From Corynebacterium callunae DSM 20147 (GTDB lineage: Bacteria; Actinomycetota; Actinomycetes; Mycobacteriales; Mycobacteriaceae), in the NCBI RefSeq assembly GCF_000344785.1, contig NC_020506.1, forward strand, positions 1 to 64,000: DNA of 64,000 bases. Direction: 5' to 3'. The first letter of the stretch is position 1. Every line of letters starts with the position of its first letter. A program made the position numbers and the translations under genes. Below the pieces are notes generated by a model, which was not told the origin of the DNA, did not search any database, and saw only the letters and a program-made list of their open reading frames with translations. Of this stretch, positions 27,742-37,546 are shown one piece after another.

Positions 27742-29163
27742 ATGCCAACAACACTTATTCATGGTGGCACAGTGGTTAGCTCAACTGGTCGGGGAGCAGC
27801 GGATGTTCTGGTAGAAGATGAAAAGATCGTGGCGCTATTAGCTCCAGGGTCAGTGCTCTTGGGGGAAAATCTTAAAGAAAATGTAGATAATCTCGTCGAC
27901 GCCACGGGAAAATACGTGGTACCAGGCGGAATTGATGCCCATACCCATATGCAAATGCCCTTTGGCGGCACAGAAGCCTCCGATACTTTTGAAACTGGTA
28001 CCCGCGCAGCAGCCTGGGGCGGAACTACCACGATTGTGGACTTCGCTATCCAAAAGCACGGGGAAAGAGTCTTTGATGGTCTGGAAGCCTGGCATGACAA
28101 AGCTCGTGGAGAATGTGCCATTGATTATGGCTTTCATCAAATTATCGGTGAAGTAAACCGAGACTCCTTGGATGCCATGGACCACCTCATGGATGAAGGT
28201 GTTTCTAGCTTTAAACTTTTTATGGCTTATCCAGGCGTTTTTTATAGTGATGACGCCCAGATCTACAAGGCGATGCGGAAATCTGCCGATACCGGTTTGC
28301 TTTCCATGATCCATGCAGAAAACGGGCCGGCTATCGACGCGATGGTGGAGGAACTGCTCGCCCAAGGAAAAACGGATCCTTATTATCACGGTGTGGCACG
28401 CGCTTGGCAGATGGAAGAAGAAGCTACCCACCGCGCCATTATGCTGGCGAACCTTACAAATGCGCCGCTTTATGTAGTGCATGTTTCGGCCAAACAAGCA
28501 GTCGCCCAACTAGCAGCTGCCAGGGACAATGGGCAAAATGTCTTTGGTGAAACCTGCCCGCAGTACCTCTATTTATCAATGGAGGATCAATTGGGGGCAG
28601 AAGGTTTTGAAGGTGCAAAGTGGGTCTGTTCTACACCTTTACGTTCAAAGCATGAACATCACCAGGAACATATGTGGCAGGCCTTGCGCACCAACGATAT
28701 TCAAATGGTTGCCACCGATCACTGCCCATTTTGTTTTAAGGGACAAAAAGAAATGGGTATTGGAGATTTCTCCAAAATTCCCAATGGCATTGGATCTGTG
28801 GAACACCGCATGGACTTGATGTACCAGGGTGTTGTTGATGGACAAATCTCCTTGGAACGTTGGGTCGAAATCACCTCAACCACTCCGGCTCGTATGTTCG
28901 GCATGTACGGACAAAAAGGTGTGATTGCACCCGGTGCTGACGCTGACATTGTGCTTTATAACCCTGCTGGTCACACCTCTATTGGTGTAGACAAAACCCA
29001 CCATATGAATATGGATCACTCCGCCTGGGAGGGATTTGAAATCTCGGGACATGTTGACACTGTGATGTCCCGTGGCCGCGTTGTGGTGGATAACGATACT
29101 TACCTGGGCAGCAAAGGACACGGAAAGTACATCAAGCGCGAGGCTTGCCAATACCTCGTCTAA
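27742..29163 (+). CDS. hydA: Dihydropyrimidinase (hydantoinase)
   Basis: This enzyme opens the ring of 5,6-dihydrouracil or dihydrothymine, giving N-carbamoyl-beta-alanine or its methyl form. From the ATG at 27742, preceded by AAGGAGG, it has 473 residues, the family length. Amidohydrolase landmarks are the metal-binding GIDAHTH near residue 60, the carboxylated Lys in SFKLFMAY (about residue 157), HAENG and ATDHCPF. The open frame extends upstream to a TTG but without family similarity. It is followed after 35 bases by the next pathway enzyme. The island also holds the upstream and downstream steps. Confidence 0.93.
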   Translation: MPTTLIHGGTVVSSTGRGAADVLVEDEKIVALLAPGSVLLGENLKENVDNLVDATGKYVVPGGIDAHTHMQMPFGGTEASDTFETGTRAAAWGGTTTIVDFAIQKHGERVFDGLEAWHDKARGECAIDYGFHQIIGEVNRDSLDAMDHLMDEGVSSFKLFMAYPGVFYSDDAQIYKAMRKSADTGLLSMIHAENGPAIDAMVEELLAQGKTDPYYHGVARAWQMEEEATHRAIMLANLTNAPLYVVHVSAKQAVAQLAAARDNGQNVFGETCPQYLYLSMEDQLGAEGFEGAKWVCSTPLRSKHEHHQEHMWQALRTNDIQMVATDHCPFCFKGQKEMGIGDFSKIPNGIGSVEHRMDLMYQGVVDGQISLERWVEITSTTPARMFGMYGQKGVIAPGADADIVLYNPAGHTSIGVDKTHHMNMDHSAWEGFEISGHVDTVMSRGRVVVDNDTYLGSKGHGKYIKREACQYLV

Positions 29164-29198
29164 AAACCACATCCTATTGAGAAAAGAGGCACTACATC

Positions 29199-30488
29199 AT
29201 GACTATCTCGCTTACCCCAGAACAGCTCTTCCTCGAGGATTTTCACGACACCTATCAATTTGGAGCAACACCGGCGAATGGAGTGGATCGCCAAGCAGGC
29301 ACCCGTGAACATGGTGAAATCAGAGATTGGTTCACTAAAAAGGCACAAGCCGCCGGAATGGAGGTACGTGTTGATTCAGTAGGAAACGTTTTTGCGCTTT
29401 ATACCTGGAACCCTGAGGCAGATTATGCGCTGTTGGGATCCCACCTGGATTCCCAACCTTTGGGTGGCCGTTTTGATGGATGTTATGGCGTCATTGCTGC
29501 CTTACATGCAGCTCAGCAACTTAATGAAGAAGTACTAGCTGGAAAAGTCGAACCAAAACACAATATTTGTGTTGTTGATTGGTTTAATGAGGAAGGTGCT
29601 AGGTTCCAGCCCTCGATTATGGGTTCCTCGGTTTATGCCGGGTTCATGGATGAAAAGAAAATCCTCGATACCAAGGATGCCAAAGGCATCAAGGTTCGAG
29701 ACGCTTTGGAAGAAATTGGGTATTTGGGCACAGATAAAGCTCCAATTCCAGTGGCATATGCCGAAATCCATATTGAACAAGGCCGTTTGCTTGAACGTCA
29801 TGAAATTGAAATCGGTGCGGTAACTCAGTCGTGGTACACCCAAAAATTGCTGGTCACCGTCAATGGTGAACAATCCCATACCGGTGCAACTTATATGGCT
29901 GATCGTCATGATGCACTCACTGCAGCTGCAGAAATTGTCCTCATGACAGAAGCCGTGGTGGAAGGATTCCCTGGCGAAGAAATTGTCACCTCAGTAGGGC
30001 AATTAACGGTGGAACCTAACTCTCCAATTGTGGTGCCACGCCAGGTGGATATGGTTATTGATCTTCGTGCTCACCTGCGCAGCCAAGTAGAAGAAGCGCG
30101 CGCCACCTTATTAAGCCAATTTAAAGATTTGGAAAAGCGTCGCGGCTTAACTGTCTTGGCTCAAGACTTTGATATTCGTGATCATCAGTATTATCCCCTC
30201 GATGGAATTGAACTCACCGAAAAAGCTGCTGCTGAAGCAGGTCGCAGTTGTATGCGCATCGAGACGATGGCTGGGCATGATTCAGTTCCACTAAATCGCA
30301 TTGTGCCAACAGTGATGGTTTTTGTGCCATCAGTTGATGGAGTTTCCCACTGCGAAAGGGAATTCTCCCGCGATGAAGACTTGGTTGCAGGACTTAAAGT
30401 ACTTAAAGAAATCGCATTTCAGCTGGTTGGTGGCTCATTAGATGCCGATGAAGCAAAGGTAGATAGCGCTCTAGACGCCATGAAATAA
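29199..30488 (+). CDS. N-carbamoyl-beta-alanine amidohydrolase (M20 family)
   Basis: This 429-residue zinc hydrolase removes the carbamoyl group from ring-opened dihydropyrimidine, giving beta-alanine or 3-aminoisobutyrate with CO2 and ammonia. Metal ligands are in GSHLDSQPLGGRFDG (His and Asp near residues 87 and 98), NEEGARF and HIEQG, plus a late GHDS. The family also includes allantoate and hydantoin-derived carbamoylases, so substrate is inferred from the neighbours. A ribosome site GAAAAGAGG precedes the ATG. It is co-directional with hydA and the broken transporter. Confidence 0.88.
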   Translation: MTISLTPEQLFLEDFHDTYQFGATPANGVDRQAGTREHGEIRDWFTKKAQAAGMEVRVDSVGNVFALYTWNPEADYALLGSHLDSQPLGGRFDGCYGVIAALHAAQQLNEEVLAGKVEPKHNICVVDWFNEEGARFQPSIMGSSVYAGFMDEKKILDTKDAKGIKVRDALEEIGYLGTDKAPIPVAYAEIHIEQGRLLERHEIEIGAVTQSWYTQKLLVTVNGEQSHTGATYMADRHDALTAAAEIVLMTEAVVEGFPGEEIVTSVGQLTVEPNSPIVVPRQVDMVIDLRAHLRSQVEEARATLLSQFKDLEKRRGLTVLAQDFDIRDHQYYPLDGIELTEKAAAEAGRSCMRIETMAGHDSVPLNRIVPTVMVFVPSVDGVSHCEREFSRDEDLVAGLKVLKEIAFQLVGGSLDADEAKVDSALDAMK

Positions 30489-30530
30489 GTGCTTATGCAC
30501 TAACAACATCAGCTTTGGATTGGGTATCGC

Positions 30531-31858
30531 ATGACCACAACAGTTCTTTCCGCACCACCGTTGAAGCAAACACCGCGTCCACCTTTAACAAAGATGCAAA
30601 AACGAGCACTTTTGGGCGCCGGAGTTGGACAGTTTATTGAGTTTTACGATTTTGCACTTTATGGCATTGTCTCCGTAGCACTTGCGCATCACTTCTTCCC
30701 GGCAAGTTCTGCCACCGCCGGCCTGCTTATGCTTTTTGCCACCTATGGAGTGTCGTTTTTATTCGACCAGTTGGCGGGCTATTTTTCGGCTCGCTCGGTG
30801 ATCGTTATGGAAGGAAAGTGGTGCTAAGTGCCTCCATTTTGCTTATTGGTTTTGCCACAGGATTGATTGGATTCCTGCCCACAACAGCTACCTGGGGATT
30901 CGCGGCAACTGTTGGTCTAATTTTTTGTCGTTTGCTCCAGGGGTTTTCCGCCGGTGGAGAATCGGTAGGTTCTCCAGCTTTTGCCTTTGAACATGCACCA
31001 CGGGATCGTCGCGGATTTTTTATCACGATCACTATTGCGGCTACGGCCTTACCAGCAGTTTTTGCCTCTTTGTTGGTGTTGTCGCTGCAATCCTGGCTTG
31101 GTGAAGAAACCTTTATGCAATGGGGTTGGAGGATTCCATTCCTGGTGGCAATTCCATTGTCCGTTTTAGGATTGTGGATTCGCCGTCGGACTGAGGAATC
31201 ACCTGCTTATATGCAGATGGTGGAAGCTGCTGAGCAAAAGGATATCGGAAGTCCACTGCGCGAATCCTTCCAATTAAATGGAGAGAAAATCTTCCAGGTC
31301 ATTATCATCATGGGATTTACTGCCATGGGATTCTATTTCCTGTCGGGATATTTCATTCCCTATGTGCAAACTGCAGGTAACCTCAGTGGAATTCAAACTT
31401 TGGCTATTAACGCTGGTGCCATGACTTTATATACCGTTGCTTTGCCTTTGTGGGGTCTCCTTGGCGACAAGGTCGGACGCCGCAAGATGCTTATTAGCGG
31501 AAGTATCGCGGTTGCAGTGACAATCATTCCGGCATTTATGTTGGTATCCAGCGGAAATGTGTGGCTGGCACTGCTTGGTCAGATCATCTTCGTATTGGCA
31601 ATTACCAGTTATGGTGGCGGTTGTTATGCCTTCTTCATTGAGGTTTTTGATACTCGCACCCGAATGACTTCCGCTGCCTTTGCTTATAACGTTGGCTATG
31701 CAATTTTCGGAGGCACTGCTCCCTTTATTGGCACGCTTATGGTGGAGAAATCCGGTGTTGGATATGCGCCGTCTTTTTATATCTTGGCGCTTGCAATCGT
31801 TGTCTTGCTGACAATTTGGCTGACCAAGGTTCCTGAAACTAGGGAAGTAGTGTCATAA
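30531..31858 (+). pseudogene. MHS-family transporter disrupted by a -1 frameshift
   Basis: Two overlapping frames together encode one metabolite:H+ symporter of the MHS type. The first (30531-30827) gives the N-terminus to about helix 2. The second (frame used to 31858) carries the rest. Read with a -1 shift near 30757-30763, at the T5 run GTTTTTA, the sequence continues as FLIRPVGGLFFGSLGDRYGRK, an intact MHS loop. The restored protein would be about 443 residues with twelve helices. It is probably an uptake system for pyrimidines or their breakdown products. One base appears to be missing. This could be a real mutation, a reversible homopolymer switch or a sequencing error. Confidence 0.85.
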
Positions 31859-31880
31859 ACTAAATTTTCTTTCTCACCCC

Positions 31881-31912
31881 AGCCGTACTGCATTGCGCAG
31901 TACGGCTTTTTT
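31881..31912 (+). terminator. Terminator after MHS transporter
   Basis: AGCCGTACTGC pairs perfectly with GCAGTACGGCT, followed by T6. It closes the hydA transcription unit. Confidence 0.92.
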
Positions 31913-31932
31913 GTATGTCTAAAAATGCCGGG

Positions 31933-31964
31933 TTTGCTCACTAAAAATTGCTTTAGTGAGCAAA
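31933..31964. repeat. Perfect 13-bp inverted repeat
   Basis: TTTGCTCACTAAA, loop AATTGC, TTTAGTGAGCAAA. There is no T-tail, so a terminator is unlikely. It may be an operator for the pathway or a mobile palindromic repeat like those at 7605 and 17444. Confidence 0.75.
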
Positions 31965-32100
31965 ACCTCCACCCTGAAGAAAGTGATTTTTACCTCAAAA
32001 CGCGCTGAGCGGCAAGGATTTATTCAAGAAAATTTGGCACTGGTAACACCTGTGTTTTATATTAGAAACGCCTTATAAGGGATAAGGGCTTGTTAAGAAA

Positions 32101-32640
32101 ATGCTTTACCAATTTTTGGGGAAGAAGGAAATAAAAAGCGGCATTTTTCAGGCTAAACGCCTGGTCTCCCTATCTGTGGCGGCCAGTCTTTCACTTGGGA
32201 TTTTCACCTTAACAGCGCCTGATGCTGCAGCCTATGATGTCTCAGGAATGCTCAGCTCTTCTCGTGGTACTGCTGATTACTCTGCTTCTCGCGCAGCTGA
32301 TTTAAATGCTCAAGAAGCTGAGATCATCAATTTGGTTAACCAGCACCGCGCAAACAATGGTCTTGCTCCACTTGCCGTTAGTGCCGAGCTTTCTGCTTCT
32401 GCGAAGCAGTGGTCACAGCGTATGGCAAGCGATGGACGCTTGTATCACTCCGGTCTTAACCTTGGCGAAAACTGTGGTTGGGGAAGCTACAATATGACCC
32501 CTCAGGAGATTGTCCAAATGTGGATTGATTCCCCAGGTCATAATGCAAATCTGCTCAACCCGGACTATAGCGTAATTGGCGCCGGAATCGTCATTGATTC
32601 CAAGGGTCAAACTTGGTCGACCACTCAGTTTTACTTCTAA
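32101..32640 (+). CDS. Secreted CAP-domain (SCP/PR-1-like) protein
   Basis: This 179-residue protein has a long N-terminal signal peptide (hydrophobic stretch about residues 22-40, Ala-rich cleavage site APDAAAYD). The rest is a CAP domain with IINLVNQHRANNGLAPL, HSGLNLGENCGWG and MWIDSPGHNANLLNP, the last two holding the conserved His and Glu positions. CAP proteins in actinobacteria are extracellular and often bind lipids or calcium. It sits between two pyrimidine-catabolic units with its own terminator and no obvious link to them. Confidence 0.88.
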   Translation: MLYQFLGKKEIKSGIFQAKRLVSLSVAASLSLGIFTLTAPDAAAYDVSGMLSSSRGTADYSASRAADLNAQEAEIINLVNQHRANNGLAPLAVSAELSASAKQWSQRMASDGRLYHSGLNLGENCGWGSYNMTPQEIVQMWIDSPGHNANLLNPDYSVIGAGIVIDSKGQTWSTTQFYF

Positions 32641-32650
32641 AAATTTATAA

Positions 32651-32694
32651 AACAAGAAGCCTTTCTCATGAAAATGGGGAAGGCTTCTTGTTTT
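32651..32694 (+). terminator. Terminator after CAP gene
   Basis: AACAAGAAGCCTT pairs with AAGGCTTCTTGTT, then T-run. Confidence 0.9.
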
Positions 32695-32841
32695 GTCATG
32701 GGCACTGTGTTCAAAAGATTGTCATTGACGGCACAGATTGAGGCTTTAATACCTGTCGTTCTATTGGTTTACTAAAAGGGTCTTCACCTCATTGAGGAAC
32801 ACCTCAAATACCCACATCCCAATTACAGGGAGGAGTAAACC

Positions 32842-34182
32842 ATGACCACATTTCTTCCGACACCAAAATTCTTAAGCGGCGGGGAAGTACATCCACCGAT
32901 GGCAGCTGCTGAAGCCGTCGCGGAAGCAAACCGCTGTTTGTACTGTGCAGATGCCGCTTGTGTGCAGGCCTGTCCCACACATATTGATATTCCGGAATTC
33001 ATTCGAAAGGTTTCCACGGAAAATACCACCGGCGCTGCCACCACCATTTTGGAAGAAAATTTTCTGGGTGCCACCTGTGCCCGAGTTTGTCCGGTTGCGG
33101 AACTCTGCCAGGGCGCTTGTGTGATGAACAAGATGGCGGAAAAGCCGATTGAAATTGGGCGCCTCCAAAGGTTTGCCACCGATCACCTTGTTGAACAGGG
33201 GATTAAGCCATTTACTGCAGGAACTCCAACCGGCAAGAAAGTACTTGTGGTTGGTTCAGGTCCGGCAGGTTTGTCTGCTGCAGCAGAGCTGGCCAAAGCC
33301 GGTCACGCGGTTACCATTTGGGAGCGTCGCGAGCTTGCCGGCGGCTTGTCCACCTATGGCATTATCACTTTGCGCGAACCCGTTGAGGTTGCGCAAAGGG
33401 AAGTGGATATGGTGCGTGAGCTGGGTGTTCAGATTGAAACAAACACCTCTCTAAAAAATGCAGAGCAACTACACGACGTCGCAAAGCACTATGATGCCGT
33501 ATTCCTGGGCCTCGGACTGGGCGCGGTGCCCGCGCTGGACATCCCCGGTTCGGAATATATTTTGGATGGGCTGCACTATATTTCTGAGGTTAAAACCAAT
33601 GCGCCACAGGCGCCCGAGCCTCGCAACGTGGTTGTTATTGGCGCAGGTAACACGGCAATTGACGCCGCAACCACGGCGCGCACCCAGGGTGCGCAGGCTA
33701 CCATTGCTTATCGACGAACCGCTGCCGAGATGACTGCATTTGAAGATGAATACCTTTTTGCAGTAAAAGCGGGCATAAACTTTGTGTTCTTAGCCAATCC
33801 GGCAGAAGTATTAACAACAGATGGCAATGTCACCGGACTACGTTGTACCCGGATGACACTGGGACCCGCTGATGCGCAGGGGCGTCGACAAGCAATTCCC
33901 TCCGGGGAAGCAGACCTTGTCCTGGCCTGCGACACTGTGATCGCAGCGATTGGTCAAGAAAAATTCGACTCAGAAACTGGCTTTGAGCTGCCACTTAACT
34001 CCGGATACTTGGATGTTGCAAAGGACCTAGCGCTCGCGGCAGCCGAGTTGGACAACGTTTTTGCCGGCGGTGATGCCATCCGCAGAACGGGCGACGCCTC
34101 CACCGTCATGGCAGTTCAAGATGGAAAAATCGCAGCGCGATCCATCACTGCCTTCTTGGAAAAGGAGCAGCACAATGGCTGA
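32842..34182 (+). CDS. preT: Dihydropyrimidine dehydrogenase, NAD(P)-binding subunit PreT
   Basis: PreT takes electrons from NAD(P)H and passes them through FAD and iron-sulfur centres to PreA. The 446-residue protein has an N-terminal Cys-rich region (CLYCADAACVQACP and GATCARVCPVAELCQGAC), an FAD Rossmann motif GSGPAGLSAAAEL and an NAD motif GAGNTAIDAA, as in glutamate synthase small subunits. GGGAGGAG precedes the ATG. Its end overlaps preA by eight bases. Distinguishing it from a GltD paralogue rests on the PreA partner and pathway genes around it. One 12-mer motif lies at 33882-33893. Confidence 0.9.
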   Translation: MTTFLPTPKFLSGGEVHPPMAAAEAVAEANRCLYCADAACVQACPTHIDIPEFIRKVSTENTTGAATTILEENFLGATCARVCPVAELCQGACVMNKMAEKPIEIGRLQRFATDHLVEQGIKPFTAGTPTGKKVLVVGSGPAGLSAAAELAKAGHAVTIWERRELAGGLSTYGIITLREPVEVAQREVDMVRELGVQIETNTSLKNAEQLHDVAKHYDAVFLGLGLGAVPALDIPGSEYILDGLHYISEVKTNAPQAPEPRNVVVIGAGNTAIDAATTARTQGAQATIAYRRTAAEMTAFEDEYLFAVKAGINFVFLANPAEVLTTDGNVTGLRCTRMTLGPADAQGRRQAIPSGEADLVLACDTVIAAIGQEKFDSETGFELPLNSGYLDVAKDLALAAAELDNVFAGGDAIRRTGDASTVMAVQDGKIAARSITAFLEKEQHNG

Positions 34183-35554
34183 TTTGAGCACTAACTTCCA
34201 CGGAATTAAAAGCCCCAACCCTTTTTGGCTCGCCTCCGCGCCACCCACCAACTCCGGTTACCAAGTAGATAAAGCTTTTGAAGCTGGTTGGGGCGGCGCA
34301 GTATGGAAAACCATCGGGCCACCGGTACAAAATATTTCCAACCGCTATGGCTCTTTTACTAAAGATGGCCACCGCATGATGGCGATTAACAATGTGGAAC
34401 TAATTTCCGATCGCCCTTTAAGAATCAACCTTAAAGAGATCGCCGAGGTGAAAAAGCGCTGGCCAGACCGTGCTGTCATCGTCTCCGCCATGGTGGATGC
34501 AGACCCCAACGCCTGGCGCACCATCGTTAAACAAATTGAAGATACCGGCGCCGATGGCATCGAATTGAACTATGGATGCCCACAGGGAATGTCCGAACGT
34601 GGCATGGGATCGGCAGTTGGCCAATCGCCCGAAGCCTGCGAAATGAACACCGCCTGGGTCACCGAATACGCCAGCATTCCGGTAATCCAAAAACTTACTC
34701 CCAATGTCACCGATGTCCGGCTCTCAGCCCGCGCCGGAGTTCGTGGCGGCGCTCAGGGATTATCCCTGATCAACACCATCAACTCAATCACCAAAGTTGA
34801 TCTAGATACTTTCACCGTTTCCCCCACAATTGGCGGACGCTCCACCCACGGTGGATATGCCGGACCTGCGGTAAAACCCATCGCCTTGCATATGCTCTCT
34901 GAACTAATGCATGATCCCACTATCCAAGAATCCGGCTTGCCGATCTCTGGAATGGGCGGAATTTCCACCTGGAAAGACGCCGCGGAATTCTTACTCCTCG
35001 GTGCTACCTCCCTGCAGGTATGCACCGCTGCCATGACCTATGGCTTCCGCATCATCGATGATCTTTGCGATGGTCTTTCCAATTGGATGGATTCCAAAGG
35101 TTTTGACACCATTGCAGATTTCCGTGGCAAGGCAATTGACGTTCACGGCGACTTTAATGATCTAGACCTTGCCCACAAATCAGTAGCCCGCATTGATCCT
35201 TCCAAATGTATTGGCTGCAATCTTTGTGTTACTGCCTGCCACGACACTGCCCACCAATGCATTGACCTGGTCGGACCCAATGGAACCGTGGTTAATCCCG
35301 GCTTTAATCCTGATCTCAATGGAAAAATCACCTTGGATATTAGGCCTACTCCGCAGGTCCGAGAATCCGATTGTGTGGGATGTGCTCTTTGTGCCAATGT
35401 CTGCCCAGTTGATGACTGCATTGACATGGTGAGTGTGCCTTCCGGCCGGGAATCCGTGACTTGGAATCAACTCACCGCTGCCAACCCCGAGATCGCCAAT
35501 GACTGGGATGTCATGGAGAAATGGCGAGAGGAGGTTGGCATTGAAATCCATTAA
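34175..35554 (+). CDS. preA: Dihydropyrimidine dehydrogenase, catalytic subunit PreA
   Basis: PreA reduces uracil and thymine to their 5,6-dihydro forms, the first step of reductive pyrimidine breakdown. From the ATG at 34175, preceded by AAGGAG, it has 459 residues. An FMN TIM-barrel is followed by a ferredoxin-like end with two 4Fe-4S motifs (CIGCNLCVTACH and CVGCALCANVCP). The catalytic-loop Cys is present in NYGCPQGMSERGMG (C135, matching C671 of mammalian DPD). A longer frame upstream overlaps preT and is not needed. It is translationally coupled to preT. Confidence 0.93.
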   Translation: MADLSTNFHGIKSPNPFWLASAPPTNSGYQVDKAFEAGWGGAVWKTIGPPVQNISNRYGSFTKDGHRMMAINNVELISDRPLRINLKEIAEVKKRWPDRAVIVSAMVDADPNAWRTIVKQIEDTGADGIELNYGCPQGMSERGMGSAVGQSPEACEMNTAWVTEYASIPVIQKLTPNVTDVRLSARAGVRGGAQGLSLINTINSITKVDLDTFTVSPTIGGRSTHGGYAGPAVKPIALHMLSELMHDPTIQESGLPISGMGGISTWKDAAEFLLLGATSLQVCTAAMTYGFRIIDDLCDGLSNWMDSKGFDTIADFRGKAIDVHGDFNDLDLAHKSVARIDPSKCIGCNLCVTACHDTAHQCIDLVGPNGTVVNPGFNPDLNGKITLDIRPTPQVRESDCVGCALCANVCPVDDCIDMVSVPSGRESVTWNQLTAANPEIANDWDVMEKWREEVGIEIH

Positions 35555-35826
35555 CCTCGCCAAGCTGTCCCTTCCTCCATGAGCGCTCAAATAAGCGCCT
35601 GGAGTTTGGGTCGCCCCGATTTACCTGCGGTCTTGCCGTTGGTCTTGCTCTCGGTCTGGCCTGCGGTCTTGCCGGCCACGTCCTGACACGTCAAGTTTTT
35701 AACAATCCCGTTTGTTCCCGTTCAAACCCGTACACAACAACCACTGGAAAAATCTAAAAACCTTGAACTTCTTGAATCTCTCGAGCCCTTATACATTTTT
35801 GAACCGCACCCGAAGGAGCCACTGTC
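35555..35826. repeat. Spacer with GGTCTTGC direct repeats
   Basis: CCTGCGGTCTTGCCG occurs at 35624-35638 and 35660-35674, with a partial GGTCTTGC at 35641-35648 between them. The rest is the leader of the permease gene, with GAAGGAG before the ATG. No terminator is obvious. Confidence 0.6.
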
Positions 35827-37434
35827 ATGAGTACCCCAGTGACGAGCAATTATTATGACAGCACTTTATACAATGCTGATCTCCGACCAATTCCCCGCAA
35901 AGCCCGCACCTGGAATAGCTGGGCATATATGGCGCTGTGGATCGGCATGTGTATTAACGCAGCAACCTGGACCCTAGCCGCAGCACTCATTGCCATGGGC
36001 ATGGACTGGATCCAAGCAGTTATGACCATCGTGGTGGCTAACATGATCATTCTCATCCCCATGGTGTGTAATAGTCACGCCGGTGCAAAACACGGTATTT
36101 GCTTCCCGGTTTTCTCCCGCGCAGCATTCGGAACCCGCGGTGCTAACCTCCCTGCGCTGATTCGTGCCACCGTCGGTTGTGGTTGGGCAGGTATCCAAAC
36201 TTGGTTTACCGCTCTTGCACTCGACCTCGCCATCGGCGCAGTTGTCGGCTCCGCCTGGACTGAAGCTCCCACTCTTTCCCTCGGATTTATCGGCGAAATG
36301 CGCATTACCCTCTGGGCTTGCTTCCTAGTTACTGCAGTTCTGCAGGTTATTGTCATCGCCAGGGGCTTTGAAGCTGTAAAGCAGATCCAGCAGATCTCCG
36401 GACCAATTATCACCGTGGCAATTGTTGTCCTGCTGGTTTATTTGCTCATCCGCAGTGGTGGAAACCTCGGCCCAGTTGTAAGCCAGCCTTCCCAAGTTGG
36501 TTGGGGCAAAGAGTTCTGGCTTGGTGCTTTCCCTCCTGGTCTGATGGCTAATATCGCTTTCTGGGCTGCACTTTCCCTCAACATGCCAGACTTCACCCGC
36601 TTTGCACAGGATCAGAAATCCCAAATCCGTGGCCAGATCTTTGGACTTCCCACCTCAATGTTGGCTTTCTCCCTGCTTGCTGTACTTACCACCTCCATCG
36701 CAGCTTATGTTTTTGATGTGCTTCCCGATACCCTCTGGAGCCCAGATGCACTTGTTGCAGTATTGGGTAACCCGGCAGTTGTTGTCATCGGTGCCCTGAT
36801 TATTACCCTGGCTAACTTCTCCACCAACGTTGCAGCGAACATGGTTGGACCGGCACTGGACTTCACCAATATCTTCCCGCGTTATATCTCACGCAGCACC
36901 GGCGTCATTCTGGTAATGGTCATCGGAACCTGCATGTTGCCATGGAAGCTGCTGGCTAGTCCCGAATCCTATATCTTCGTGTGGCTTGGTTTCTACGGTG
37001 GCGTCACCGGCGCTATCGGTGGCATCTTGATCGCCGATTATTGGCTGATGCGTCGCACCAAGCTTAATGTTCCTGCACTTTTCCTCCGTGAAGGTGAATA
37101 CACCTACAACAAGGGTTGGAATATGAAGGCAGTTATCGCCTTTATCGCTGGCGCCATTGCCGCAGTGGGTGGCGCTTACTCCGACATCGTTGATGGCGTA
37201 GCTACCGGACCGTTCCCCGAGCATGGCTTCATCCCAATCTTGCAGCCACTATATGACTACAACTGGGTTGTCAGCTTTGTGGTCGGCATGGCGGTCTACC
37301 TGCTGCTCAACGTTCCAAATATGGGTTACTTCAAAACCGTAAAGGATATTCCTTTCCCTGAAGTTCATGATGTTGCTGGCCCAGCTACCTCAGAACCTGT
37401 AGTTGGTGCAGCCCCAGTAGTTGCCAAGGTCTAA
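35827..37434 (+). CDS. NCS1-family nucleobase permease
   Basis: This 535-residue protein has twelve membrane segments and belongs to the nucleobase:cation symporter 1 family (Mhp1, PucI, CodB relatives). Diagnostic segments are TWTLAAALIAMGMDW in helix 1, the cation-site loops and MPDFTRFAQDQ (about residues 257-267). It is predicted to import uracil, thymine, hydantoin or allantoin. The pathway around it points to pyrimidines or their dihydro forms. GAAGGAG precedes the ATG and a strong terminator follows. It is the only intact importer in the island. Confidence 0.9.
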   Translation: MSTPVTSNYYDSTLYNADLRPIPRKARTWNSWAYMALWIGMCINAATWTLAAALIAMGMDWIQAVMTIVVANMIILIPMVCNSHAGAKHGICFPVFSRAAFGTRGANLPALIRATVGCGWAGIQTWFTALALDLAIGAVVGSAWTEAPTLSLGFIGEMRITLWACFLVTAVLQVIVIARGFEAVKQIQQISGPIITVAIVVLLVYLLIRSGGNLGPVVSQPSQVGWGKEFWLGAFPPGLMANIAFWAALSLNMPDFTRFAQDQKSQIRGQIFGLPTSMLAFSLLAVLTTSIAAYVFDVLPDTLWSPDALVAVLGNPAVVVIGALIITLANFSTNVAANMVGPALDFTNIFPRYISRSTGVILVMVIGTCMLPWKLLASPESYIFVWLGFYGGVTGAIGGILIADYWLMRRTKLNVPALFLREGEYTYNKGWNMKAVIAFIAGAIAAVGGAYSDIVDGVATGPFPEHGFIPILQPLYDYNWVVSFVVGMAVYLLLNVPNMGYFKTVKDIPFPEVHDVAGPATSEPVVGAAPVVAKV

Positions 37435-37456
37435 AAATTTTTAAGAAATCACAAAA

Positions 37457-37487
37457 TGCCATCTCCTTTAAGGGAGATGGCGTTTTT
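37457..37487. terminator. Terminator between NCS1 permease and pucR-type gene
   Basis: GCCATCTCC pairs with GGAGATGGC over a six-base loop and is followed by T5. Convergent genes meet here. Confidence 0.9.
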
Positions 37488-37546
37488 ATTTATGCCACCC
37501 AGAGGTGGCAGGGGTTTTAAAACGGCGCTTTTCGACGCAACCGAGT

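Noticed and set aside
34061..34174. N-terminal extension of PreA into preT
   Set aside because: The open frame runs further upstream, but the ATG at 34175 has AAGGAG ahead and gives the family N-terminus. The extension is antisense-free coding of preT in another frame.
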